NCBI GenBank assembly: GCA_020152595.1
Contig: JAIGNY010000327.1
Coordinates: forward strand, 251,001 to 315,000
Direction: 5' to 3'
DNA from: Chiridota heheva
Lineage: Eukaryota > Echinodermata > Holothuroidea > Apodida > Chiridotidae
DNA: 64,000 bases
The position numbers were made by a program, and so were the translations under genes. A model generated the notes under the pieces. That model searched no databases. It was not told the DNA's origin and saw nothing but the letters and a program-made list of their open reading frames with translations. This document shows, in pieces, positions 1 to 12,722 of the stretch. Position 1 is the first letter of the stretch, and every line of letters begins with the position of its first letter.

Positions 1-473
1 TAAACCCAAACTAAAATGTTTATAGTGCTTAGTAGATTTCACAGACCAAAAAATTCCTCCGGGACGAAATTGGAAAGCAAGGCAATATAGTCCACACTAA
101 TTATAAAAAAGAATATCATGAGCCAATTTGAGCGATGATAAATGGCCAACAATGATTTTTTTTCAAAGTATGGAGTGCATGCTGATCTCTCCTCTCAGGT
201 TTGGTACAGTTTATTTTATCTATTTGTACATTGTTTAGACTTTCTAAATCATTTCTTGCGGAAGACTTAATTTGGCAGTCCTACAATGTTAGTTAAGCAT
301 CTACCCATATTGTGTTTTTTTTGTTTGCCATCGTTTATTTGCAAATTTAATCCTTTATAATAGTTCATTCTGTGCTTAGCAACTGATAATTTTTGTACTA
401 AAAGTGGACTCAGTACACATTTCAAACAGAGCATTACCTGCAACAATGATAATGATAATTCTCCTTCACAAAG

Positions 474-640
474 TGTGTGTGTGTGTGTGGGGGGGGGAGA
501 GGGGGGAGGGGGGGCACGCAGGGCCACACTGTTCCTTCACAAACAACATTGAAACAAATTATTTCTTCACATAATTTCAATTGGAAAACCATGCGAAACT
601 CCCCCACCACAAAAAAATAATAATAATAATAATAATAATG
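474..640. repeat. Simple repeats: (GT)n, G-rich run and (AAT)n
   Basis: GTGTGTGTGTGTGTG at about 474-488 runs into a G-rich block with few A bases to about 512; a separate (AAT)n run lies near 615-640. Confidence 0.9.
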
Positions 641-1849
641 TTTAATGGTTCCAAAGCATTCTTTCATTGTTGATTGATTTATACTACATGTAACTGGCAT
701 CAATTGCATATTACGAAATATGCGTAATAACATATATTCATTAGCCATGCCCACCATGTACATGATACATCAATAAAATAGAACCTGTTGACAACACTTT
801 TTCAAGATTTTCTAAATATTATGTTAAGCCCCACTTTAATTAGGGAGGCCAAAGCAATAACATTCCCCAATGCAATGTGTAACCACAGATTTAACAACTT
901 CGCGATTTGCAAGCATGCACACTTGCTATTTTCATAACTCACAACTAAATGTGTTAAAAATATTTCTTTTTAACTTATGCTATTTATTACTTGCCCAAAT
1001 TATGCGATTTGATGAAAATTTGAAGGAATTACGGGACAATAAAAAATGCTATATCTGAGACTTGAAGCCATGTGAAACTTTTGGGTCGTGAAATTATGTT
1101 GTGTGTTATACGGGGTGGGTTTATACAAAGCAATCGCTGATACGTAGTTGATCACTTGAATCTAATATGTGGCTAAAAAAAAAGACGATATCTCAAGCTT
1201 TACGATCATACTTGAGATTTTCAAGTTTTTGATGATTTTTTCATAGAAAAAAGTTGAAAATCATTTTCATTTTCATTGCATGCTTATCAAAATAAAATTG
1301 CAAAAATTCAAGCATTGTTTGAAAAAGACCTAATTAGTCACAATGCCGCGTTTACACAGCAAGCGATTCGTTTTTGAATTGACCCATAATTTTGCAATCA
1401 CATCGAAGTTGCATTGTAATTTGTAAGTTCTAGTTGTAAACAACGCCGTACTGTAGCAGGAATTCCCGTATTTCGAGGGCAATTCATATTCATTTGCCTT
1501 TTCAATTCATACGTAATGTTAAGAATAACTTACTTATATTAAGGTAAAATTAAATGAAGCTTAATTAAATGATCAGCTGGTTTTAGAGTAATTTTAAGCC
1601 AATTTCAGCCGAGATTTCAGCATGCAGTACTGTACTGTACCTTCGTAACGTAACTACTGTAGTGTACACACATGAATACACTGTGTGCAGTAGCAGCCAT
1701 TTTTGACTACACTCTGTAGTGTAGGCCTACTTGTGATTAAGTAACTAAGTTTAGTTATTGTGTACGGACCATCTTGAATTTAAATTCTTAAATATTGCTG
1801 AAAGGAAATCGACTTATAGTTAGATCAAGATTTTTTAGTAATAAAAACA

Positions 1850-2460
1850 CAATCTCTGCAGCTGTTTTAAGCTTCGCCAAGGCCCAGGGCCTGCCTGTTT
1901 TTTTAAGGGAGGAGGGGGGGTTATCGTTTCTCGATCAACCAACATTGTATGTACCATAATGAATTTTCTTGATCTATGCGTATTATTTGTTAAATACCAT
2001 CATTGCTGGAAGAAAATTAACTTTTGATTAAATAAACTTAATTTTTATAATTTTCAACAATTACTGTGCAGCTATTTAAGGCCTGTTTTTTTTTAGGCAA
2101 GTTAAACATTTCTCGACAAAGTGAACATATTGCGGGTACTCTGCTACTGCATGTTTTTTTGTAACTTTAAACTTTCATCACAATCACTTGCAGTTACCTT
2201 GGCCTATGGCCTGTTATTTTTTTATTTTTTCATGTGAGTGCCAGAGGTTTTTATTTATCGATCAACCGAGCATTGCAAGTACACTGTTATTGTGTGTGTA
2301 CCATCATGATTTGTCTTGATCTATGTGTATAATTTGTTTAATAATAATTTAACTTTTGATTAAATGAAAATATTTTTTTATTTCATCACCTAATTTTTTT
2401 TCATTTCTTCATAAAACTGTATGCATTTTGTGCTCATACTTTAAACACTTTAATTAATAT
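1850..2460. repeat. AT-rich degenerate tandem repeats
   Basis: Two to three diverged units of about 340 bp sharing GCAGCTNTTTTAAG, GGCCTGTTTTTTT, CTCGATCAACC, TCTTGATCTATG and TTAACTTTTGATTAAAT. The last part (about 2350-2463) is copied almost exactly at 3047-3163. Confidence 0.6.
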
Positions 2461-2954
2461 TACTAATTAATTAATTCATTAACAATTAGTACTTAAATGT
2501 TTGTATTATTTCAACATTCTAATGGAATATTACAAGTTTATTCAAATTGGTTTTAATTGAATTAAATACATAGTTTTGAACAATGTCATAGTAAATAACC
2601 CAAAATGTGGGATATTCCAATTAATTTCATATAATTAATAATTAATCTTTAAATTATGTATTTGTTTGTCTTGTTATTTAAATTATACACTTTTTAGCTA
2701 GATCTTACAACTCAGTTTAATTATTTATTTGAAACACACTGAAATAATATCAGATTTGCGAACTTTGACCAAATGAATTGTCTCACTTTTTGTCAATGTT
2801 AATTATCTAGGTCATTAATTACTTTCCCTTTGTTCATTATGTCCTTAAATTACAATTTTATACATGGCTAAAGCATTCGTTAAAAACATAGCTTATTTGG
2901 TTTCAAAACTGCATTCAAATCAAATTTAGCAAATTTTACAGTAAAACGCATTTG

Positions 2955-4190
2955 TCTCACTTTTCTGTGTACCAAGTGTGATGTGAATCAAGGTTACCGC
3001 TCTTGACATTCTGTGCTTACAAGCTCTTTTTATCAAAATTATATTAACTTTTGATTAAATGAAAATATTTTTTTATTTCATCACCTAATTTTTTTTCATT
3101 TCTTCATAAAACTGTATGCATTTTGTGCTCATACTTTAAACATTTTAATTAATATTACAGACCCACTATGCATATTAATGAAATTCAATGTTTTTAAACA
3201 ACGAAAATGTGCACATTAGCTAGCATCATAATTACACCAAATATGAAACAAAACAGACATTTGGTTGTTAAAATATGAGCAATGGCAAATTTTACATAAA
3301 GCCTTGCCTACTCATTAATATGCATAACATCAACAACAAAAACAATAGGGCACATCTACAGATCATGGGCTATCTGTATGCCAAATGTGACATAAATCGA
3401 GGGTACTATTCTTGAGATACTGTGGTTACAAGCTCTTTTCAGCAAAATCATATTAAGTCCCACCCACTATGCATATTAATGAAATTTAATGTTTTAAACC
3501 ATTAACATGTGCACATTAGCTAGTCTGTTATAAGTATACCACATATGTAACAAAACAGACATTCGGTTCTTAAAATATGAGCATTTCAAGATTTTCACAT
3601 TAAGCCCCGCCTACTCATTAATATGTATGACATCACTACCAAAAACAATTGGGCACATCTACAGACCATGGACTATCTGTGTACCACATATGACATGAAT
3701 CTAGTGTATTGTTCTGTGAGATATCGTGCTTACAAGCTTGCTGTCAAAGACACACATCCATAATACATACACCCATACACATTTAGACACAACTGGTGAC
3801 GTATTTGTAATCCTATGTAACTGGTGACCAATCACCCATACATACGTAGACCCTACAACTGATGACATAGGCTTAATCCTATATAACTGGTGACCAATCA
3901 ATGTACAACACACACATGGGATGGCGGCATTAGGAAATTAGGTTACACACATATTTTTAACTTATCCTATCTAACAGGTGACGTATACCAAAATGCAAAA
4001 ATACTGAGCTAGAATAGTATTTTATTCAGTAGTTTTGAAAACAGCCATTTTTAGAACTTAAAACAACGCTTTGAAGGTGTATACATACAAATGTCATCGG
4101 TTGGTAGGTCTAAACAGGTTCTCCCACACACACACCCATACACACGCCAGCATGACTGCATAGGTCCTGTATGCTATTAGCATCGAACAC
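2955..4190. repeat. Dispersed repeat R1, copy 1
   Basis: Built of units of about 300 bp containing CCCACTATGCATATTAATGA, GTGCACATTAGCTAG, AACAGACATT, CTACTCATTAATATG, GGGCACATCTACAGA, ATGGGCTATCTGT and GTGCTTACAAGCTC. One partial and two fuller units lie at 2955-3740. After GCTTGCTGTC comes a CACA/CATA-rich tail broken by about 340 bp of other sequence (3780-4122), itself holding CTGGTGACCAATCA repeats, then TTAGCATCGAACACCAAAA. The same order recurs at 41765-42600. Family not recognised. Confidence 0.7.
3047..3163. repeat. 115-bp near-exact copy of 2350-2463
   Basis: From TTAACTTTTGATTAAATG to TTAATTAATATTAC the two stretches differ at only one or two positions. The copy sits inside an R1 unit, between ATTATATTAA and CCCACTATGC, where other R1 units have only a few bases. 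Confidence 0.85.
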
Positions 4191-5695
4191 CAAAAAACAA
4201 AATCACCCCAAAACATAAAATTTATCACTGACAAAGTTCCAAAATAATTGTTTGATGAAAGAAAAAATTTCAATGACAGAAATGCAACCAACCTACTCAT
4301 TTTAGGACAAATTTATTGGCTTCTATTCTTTATGTGCAGATTTCACCTTGTTCATACCAAACCAAAGTATTAGACTTTTAGTGAATTCTAACATTTTAAC
4401 CAAACCAAATTGTTTTACATTTTTCTCTTACAACAAAACAAAGAAACTCAAAACTTTTCCCATGGTAGCAGGTGTCCTTCACACTAATTAACATCAATTA
4501 ACCAAAGTAAACAATCTTTACCATTCATTTAGAAATAAAACCCACACAAAGAAATCAAGTCAGGTGGGATTAGAAACTTAAATCCTCGCAATGCAATTAA
4601 ATCATTTCTTTCAACAACTACCATCCTATTTCTTCAAATCTAATACCTTTCAAAAACAACTAACATGATAAAAGAAAGAAGTTTTTCCGTTTTATCCTAA
4701 TTCTTTGTAATCGGTTTACTCCACCCTAAACCTGTGTATTGTTTAATTTCTTTGAAGTCTACCCACCAGTGCACAGTAACTTCAGTTTGAAACAACCACT
4801 TATCAATTGTCCGCACTTCAAGAATCCTATTGTGTGTAATTTGTGGTCCGTTTACACAAGCACTCAGTAGGCACTTGACTCTGGAGGCCTGTCTTGCCAT
4901 GAATCAATCAAGCAAGAAAGTTTGCATGAAAGGACAGATCAGAAAAGTAGACTTAAATATTGATGTTTGGTGGCAGTAAAATGTGTTCTTGTATTTTCTT
5001 TAAATTTAAGACATGATGCCAAGTTATCTTTAGAGGTGTCCTCAGTTTAAGAGTGATGGTACGTCTTTGTTACTTCATATCAATTTTGTAATAACAGAGA
5101 GATGTTATTTGATACAGGTATCAATGACGGCTGATTTGAATAAAAATAACAAGGGTCATCAAAGTGTATTCAAATATTCTAGAGACTCATAAAATAGTAC
5201 TGTCTTACATTTCAGGTGAGTGCTCCTTTAAGAAAATATATTAGATTTTAAGCATTGTGTCCAAATTACCCAATAAAAAATAATCACATGAAAAAATGTC
5301 ACTCTTTTCCTCATTTCAAATAGATGCCTAATTTAAATTGATTAATATATTTGTATATTATTTTACTCATGAATAGTGAAACTATTTAACTTTTTTTTGT
5401 TTTTATAAAATGGGGAAAATAACAAGACGGAGGTAGGGTGTGTTTCGGGTGGGCATAATGACGGTTAATGTGAACAAATGCCAAGGAAGAAAAAACAATA
5501 TCATAACATGGAGATGGTGCCAAATGAAAATGTTTAAATGGTGATAAGATGAGGATAATGGCACCACAGCAACAATGATCAAATTGTGCAAGAGGCATTG
5601 AATTATGTCAGAGGTGAAAAGAGTTTAAGGAGATAGATATTGAGGTGAGTAGGAGGTAGGTGGGGAGAGGTGAGGTGTAGTAGTTGATGGACCTA

Positions 5696-5911
<216 letters not shown>

Positions 5912-6616
5912 TTAAACTTTTTTGTTATCGTTTACTGCTTTATATCTTGTTTATGTCATTTTACATTTTAGCTTTAATTTCTTTTTACTTCTTAATTTTT
6001 ACTCTTTTTTTACTCTTTTATGGTTATATGTTTATTGTACAGCTCAGCTGCATGTGGTTACTTCTACAGATGCTAGTGCCTTATCAAATGTTTAATAATG
6101 ATAATGATAATAATAATAACATTAATTTGAATTTAAAAACAAAATTTATTTAGCATGAAAGAATCATTTTCGAAGAAGCAATCCATTCAGAGTGAATTCA
6201 GAGCAGTTGGTGAACTGGTCAAGGTTATTTTGACAAAAGAAACGAAAGGACAGAAATATATTTAAAAGTAATTTACTGTAAAAGGAAGCTGCAATGCTAT
6301 TATCATTAATCATCAGCTGTGGATGATTTTTATCTAAACTTTCCTACACAAACAACATCTTCAAACTTGAGGTAAAACTGTACCATTTGTCACTCAATAT
6401 TCATGTTTTAAAAGATATGCTAATGCTTTTCTAACAACTATTCAAATTCAATATGAAATTTGTTGCTGCTCATATTAAGACTTCCATCTACCAAAATTAT
6501 CATTCAAGAAGTGGGGGACAGCAGGGTTGTAACTTTTCACCACAAACTGAGGGAGACCACTTTTTCAGAAACTAATGTATTTTCTATAGATAACATATAA
6601 AAGCGGGTGTAAAGTT

Positions 6617-6740
6617 TCCCTGGCCTCCCCACCACACCTTCCCCTGGCCTCCCCACCACACCTTCCCCTGGTCTCCCTACCACCTCTTCCCTGGCCTCCC
6701 TACCACCTCTTCCCTGGCCTCCCTACCACCCCTTCCCCCA
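6617..6740. repeat. CT-rich minisatellite, about five copies
   Basis: Tandem units of about 25 bp such as CCCTGGCCTCCCTACCACC followed by TCTTC; the first two units differ slightly from the last three. Confidence 0.9.
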
Positions 6741-8052
6741 GAAATAACAGCATCGTTATCATACAACCAATTGGTTTGGTTTAATGAGCTATAACAGCAC
6801 CGCGACAGTCAGAGTCAAACAAGCCAAGAGGGTGTTAAATAATTAAGGTGCAACGGTTAGGGAAGAGATAATTGGAAAAGGAGGAAAGAATGGAGAAAAG
6901 TGAAAATTTTAGAGGAAATAAGTTGTAGAAGAAATTGACTCCGTGAACAGGAGAGGAGAGGAGGGAAGTTGGAGAAATTATGACCAAACCAAAGTTTATT
7001 TCATAATTGATTATTCATGATAAAGTTCATGACAACTCCACACACTGTATTTACAATCAAATATATTAGTTCAGTTAAACAATCTTTCTTGTCCAATCAA
7101 TATTCTGGTAAGGAGAATATAATCTTTACCTGCTCTACATGAACTATCATTTTCGAATATAATAACATATCAGTCGATAAGCACTTAATAACTAATATCT
7201 GGGTACATATCAATTGAGAAAGCAAAGCCCTTTGAAATAACATTTTCACTTTTTTCTTTTTGGTAGTCTTAAAATGAAAATGTAGCCACTGACAGAAAAA
7301 AAATACTGACAGCTGCAATACACATCAACACTTTCTGAATTTTAATACAATTTACAATAAACTTTTTACAAATCTCTAATTTACCAGTGCAAAATATGTT
7401 TTTTTTTCCGTTAAGCATTTTTTGTTCTTAAAATACCACTTGTGAAAGCAAATTGACCATCGTAAAATAACTTTACACCGTATGTATTCCTTTCATTTTC
7501 CACAGAATGAGACCTTCAGAGCTAACACTATCATGTGTTGGATCAATTTTATAGAACTGTTAAAATCTTGAAATAATTCTTTGTTTATCAGCAAAAACGA
7601 GAATAATCAAGCTTAATGTGCTTGTTTGGTGGGAGAAGAAACAACACAAAATTTTATGAAGCGAAGCAAAGACTAGAAGATGGCAGACACACAGTCGGGT
7701 TGCACTCAGCATCTCTCTACAAACTCAACACCATTGCGCGCAATTAACACCACAAACAGTTCTAACCAACATTAAACTTCAATTTTCTGTTCTAATTAAT
7801 CCCAACGGCCCTAATAACATTGGCAGAAAACTGCTTTCTTACTCAGTGTAGTAGACGACCGCAAGATATCACAAGGTGTGAAATTCAATTGGAAAGGCCA
7901 GAGATACACACGGTGGAGGTGAGAAAACAAATTTCCAACCCAAAATGAGGATAATTAGAAAAGTCGTAGACCACCTGGGAATACAGCAACTACTGCTTAA
8001 AATTATTTCTTTTTAGTCTCACTGATTCTCAAATTTGTTTCCATTATAATTC

Positions 8053-8090
8053 TTTTTTTTCTCTCTCTCTCTCTCTCTATCTCTCTCTGT
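8053..8090. repeat. (CT)n tract
   Basis: CTCTCTCTCT run, purine-free, following a T run. Confidence 0.9.
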
Positions 8091-10722
8091 CAGATATCCT
8101 ATGAAAAGATTTCTAATTTGAACGTTGATTCTTTCTTAGCCGCTCTTTAGTTTTGAGTATGATGGGAATTATTCTGCATATTTTGTTTTTGCGTTGTATC
8201 AATCATCTTTAAATCAATTTATTTATTCTAAATCTTTGGTGAAACAGAACAAACAGTATTCACTTATTTCGCTAAAATCTGATGCCTCTCATTCAACTCA
8301 AAATAATATTTATGCACTACCATTAAAGACTTCCTTCACCTTATTACATCATACATTTAAAGAAAAAAATACTTATTTATCCTGCAAGATTCTTCTTCTT
8401 CCCCCAAATGAAAGACTTGCAAGAATTTCTTTCAAGACTTCTGACTATACCCCTCCCTTTCACCGTCAAAAATTTTGCATAAGAATTGATACAATAATAT
8501 CACTTTAGAGAAATGTCATTTTGCATAAACTGACATTTACGTCAAAATAAGAATCTTGTTGTGGTTGTAAGAAATTATCTTTAATCAAAATCTAAACAAA
8601 CTACTCTCATGGAAGTAACTTTGATAGATTATATATATTATCTCTAAAATAACATCTAAAATAAATTCAGCACAAATTATGTATTTCTAAATATCTGTAG
8701 TTTTCCAGGCTGAGATTCGTTGCCCAATGAAAACTAGTCGTACTTTATCGTTTAAGAGGTGTACGTCATCAATGAAACAAAAACTAGCTTGTATACAAAT
8801 TCATCACAATACAATATCCAGCCAATTTTACGTCAATACCGCAATGTTTAAGAGGAATCAGGAGTTAACATACATTTATGACGATTCACTGATACAAATT
8901 AATTGGATTCTACTCAGAAATTGCTTGTGCCTGATTGACTCCAAAATTTAATGTACTTCAATCATAACGAGCTCAATTCTCACTGCTACAAAATAAAATG
9001 CCTGTTAATGATCCCCTCTCCGGTAAATTTACGGCAATACCAGCCTCTCACAAACAAAATATAAATGCAATTTTCATGTCATCTTAGTACTACAAAGTGT
9101 AGTCTTTTGGAACAATTTCTTTTTACTCGCTTTATGCAGCCTTACAGAGAATGAGGCAGACATAGTATCTTTTTTGCAATTGGCGGGCTCTTCAAACTAC
9201 GAGTACAGCCTTTCCAAGACTAATGGTGCGTATCGCCACCTCGAGTCTATGACTTGCAAATTACTTGATGAATCAAGAAATCTACAGTACAGCGTGATAA
9301 GTCCACTATGCATGCAAATTGGTTTCTTGATTTATTCACAAGCTCTGGGTAGATAACGTTATATCTGATTGATCGGAGTTAATTTCACAGTGGCTGAGTG
9401 GAGAAATTGATGTTGGATTGGCCTTGGGGGGAAAATAGTTAAGCAGGAAAGATAAATTTGTGAGTTTATATCATTAAATGATTCAGGAGTAAAAAATTGT
9501 GATGATAAGACATGGGGGGCGGAATGAAATACCTTAATTCTGAAAGTTCATAACCCTGTTCTAAATCAACCAGTTTGACAAAGACTTCAACCAAAAAATC
9601 TACATTTGGCTATCTGCAATTATGATCAGAAAATTACAAATCTTTAAAAAAGACGGTATCTTTTAATTGTTATCTAACGAATAAAAATGCATTGTGGGAT
9701 TGAGGTAAAATCCCATGCAATAAAAAAACTACTCATTTGTCAGTGATCCTTTAGATAATGATCTTTTTTCCTTGCAACACCCCAACCCCCTCTCCTCAAC
9801 TTCTCACCCCACCATCTAAGTCTGCCAACACCTTTGAATGTATGTCGTTACTACTGTAGAGGAGTGAATCTCAGAGTGAGCTCGCAATTGGACCGTTTGC
9901 GAATATAAGCTCACTGGGAGGTACGGCCTTATCATGAGAATACAATCTTGTTCGAGCTAAAATGGCTTAACAAAAAGCATGTGGTGAGCTCAAATTTTTA
10001 TAAGGACTATTTGTTTGGAATTTTTACCTGCAAATTGTGACTAGGGACCATAAATAAAACAAAACATCAACTGTTAATATTAGCAGCTGAGCAGTGATTT
10101 ATGAGCTCAACCCTGTTAAACCTACCAGTCTTTTATATCCACGAGACCTAGAAAACCTTAAACACAGATGGATTACCTAGGTAATTATAACATCTACTTC
10201 TTCTACTGAATAAACTCAAATATTAGCAATAGTAGTCAAATGAACTGAAGGCACTGAATGAGTATATTAAATATTTACTGTTAAACAATACACTGTATTT
10301 AGAAATGTGTCCATCAATAACAATGTAGCCTGCAAAATTTAACCACCAATGAATCTGATCCCAAGTTGATCCAAACCTGTTAAGTTATGAATTTAAATTG
10401 GATGACTTTCTGCATTGCTTGTGAGTGTTGAACACCCTGGAATCTGTAGGCTATAAGATTACATGTAAGACTTAACAAATACACATGATTATGTTACTTT
10501 TTTCCCTTACACAAATTAGTTCAAAATAACAAGTAGGTCTATGCATGTTCAAGCACTAACGTTTAACTACTAGTAATGATTCACGTTTGGCCTATTAAAA
10601 GTAACATTGTCAATTACACCATGGTTAGCCTAACATTAGTTATGGAACCATTTACCATCGTTTGACCGTAATTTCTTTCACTTTTAAGCCATTTCTGCAT
10701 GCTGACGTTGTGTGATTGCTGT

Positions 10723-12722
10723 GAGCACTTGGTGTGGAGGGAAAGTGTGCCAGTTGGCAGGAATCTAGCTAGACAAGTTTGAGTGCCGGGCTCCAGTGAC
10801 AATCCAGGGTGACCTCCTAGACCCCCCTTCCATGAAGAACTGTTCAAATTTAGTCCTTCTATTAACAAATTGTCAACAAAAAAGATTTTCTTTTCTTTTC
10901 GCAATGCTAGAAGGATTTACAAAATATTTGTTATGTACAATGAGACTAAAGAATATAATGGATATTCAACTGTCAAAGTTCCCCCCCCTTCCCCGACCCC
11001 CCAAAAAAACTACAAACATATGTCAGAAACTCTTCTCTCAATTCACATTGTTATTCGTCTTGCCCAAATTTTTTACTACTTTTATTTTCATCCCAGTATT
11101 GTACGACGAAAGCCATACATTATTATAATTATTTCAAGTTAACTAGCGGTACATGTTCCTTTGAACTACGCAACAACTTTTGTCAATATCAAATCCCCCA
11201 TGAATCAAAAGAATGTCGATCAGTCCGTTATAATGTTAAGTGCATATGGGGTTTATAACAAATGTGATGCTTACTTACATTTGGACCGGTCTCGCCTTGG
11301 GCCCTTGGGGGAGTAATATGTACTGTGTGCATGTCCATTAGTTTATGCAAAGAGCTTCATGTATGAGTGATTTTGTAAAAATGTGTACGTTCAATTGTGT
11401 TAAATTCCTATATTAGTTGAATTGTTTTGATCAGAATTTATTGTGCGTAATGTATGTTAATATTATGTGTGTAAATCAGCGGATGACATAAATAGAGTGA
11501 GATTAAAAGGAGATCTGTTTAAACACTTAATTAATTAACCGAATTGAACTTTTGAGTGCCGGGCGGAATAGTGAATCTTAGAGCTGAGTGCTGGGCGGGA
11601 AATGTGAGTCATGGGCGGGCCCGCCCAGCGCCGCCCACCGTAGCTAGAACCCTGCCAGTTGGATATATTCTTGGTTAGTTGACAGGTCACAAAGAGTAGT
11701 TTTTAATGGTGAAGTATCTTCATGGAAGAAGGTTACAAGTGGTGTTCCTCAAGGTTCTGTATTGCATCCGCTTCTTTTCTTAATCTTCATTAATGATATT
11801 GATGTTTCCCTTGACTCCAGGATTTGCTGATGACACTAAGTTGTACAGGATTGTTGATGATGCTAGGGATTCTTCACTTTTGCAAACTGATCTGGATAAG
11901 TTAGTTTCTTGGTCCCAAACATGGCAGATATTATTCAATGTTGATAAATGCAAAGTTATTCATTTTGGTCAGACAATTTCGCATTTGATTACTGCATGAA
12001 TGGTTCAAATCTTGGTTGTGTTGATCAAGAAAGGGATCTAGGTGTTGTCATTACTAGCAATCTGTAGCCTTCTAAACAGTGTGCTTTAGCAGCTGCAACG
12101 GCAAAAAGGATGCTTGGTTCGATTAGAAGAAAAAAAAATGTTTTCTTGGTAGAGAGGTTATTCTTAATTTGTATAAGCAGTCAGTCAGGCCTCACCTTGA
12201 GTATGCTATTCAGGATTGGAGTCCCTTTTATGAGAAGGATAAGTTCATTTTGAAGCAGATTCAGTGAAAAGCCACTAGACTTATTACCGAAGTAAGGAAT
12301 CTCTCTGATGAATCTAGGTTGCGAATTTTTGGTTTGACCACGCTTGAGTTGAGAAGAGTACGTCGCGATATGATTCAGGTTTTTAAGTTCCTATCTGGTA
12401 GTGCATGATGCTTTTAACTTCCTGTTATTTCTTGCATGTTTCAGCTAATCCTCATGTGACACATGGTAACAGTTTGAAGTTGACCAGAGTTCTCACGGAT
12501 AGATATTCGGCGGTATAGCTTTTCGCAAAGAGTTGTTAATGAGTGGAATGGTTTGCCCGAGTGGGTAGTTAGCTCCAATTCTGTTCACAATTTTAAGGTC
12601 GACATTGATAAGTTATTTACTAACTGTGGACATCTTTTATTTTTTTGGTGGTGGTGGTGTTAGTTTGGGCTTTTTATGGGGCGACTAACCCTTCTTAGCC
12701 CGTAATCTTGTTATGTTATGTT
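10723..12722 (+). mobile_element. CR1-like LINE copy 1, 5'-truncated, split by a hAT-like element
   Basis: Fragment of a non-LTR retrotransposon. Translation shows reverse-transcriptase landmarks in order: [27 protein letters not shown], then in another frame FADDTKLYR and DLDKLVSWSQTWQILFNVDK with CKVIHFG. These are typical of the CR1/L2 group. The frame shifts just before FADD and there are stops later, so it is dead. The 3' end is TTGTTATGTTATG, shared with the copies at 14604 and 24951. Positions 10758-11654 are a later insertion; the LINE part is about 1.1 kb. Confidence 0.85.
10758..11654. mobile_element. Non-autonomous hAT-like DNA transposon inserted in the LINE
   Basis: 897-bp element flanked by the exact 8-bp direct repeat CCAGTTGG (10750-10757 and 11655-11662). 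Its ends are CAGGAATCTAGCTA on the left and, reverse-complemented, CAGGGTTCTAGCTA on the right: imperfect terminal inverted repeats starting CAG, as in hAT elements, with the 8-bp duplication of that superfamily. No transposase reading frame is seen. The right part is GC-rich, repeating GAGTGCCGGGC-like words. LINE copy 2 keeps the uninterrupted sequence at 14631-14638, acting as an empty site. Confidence 0.88.

Noticed and set aside
5031-5225. AGAGGTGTCCTCAG and GAGTGCTCCTTTAAG as ends of another TTAA-type MITE
   Set aside because: The two ends match poorly and the left side lacks TTAA.
1-5690. EBF exon 6 (rest of the zinc knuckle)
   Set aside because: Looked for on the minus strand and not found; it must lie beyond the left edge.
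8194-8508. 104-codon frame on the plus strand in intron 4
   Set aside because: AT-rich composition, no recognisable motif, antisense within an intron; likely chance.
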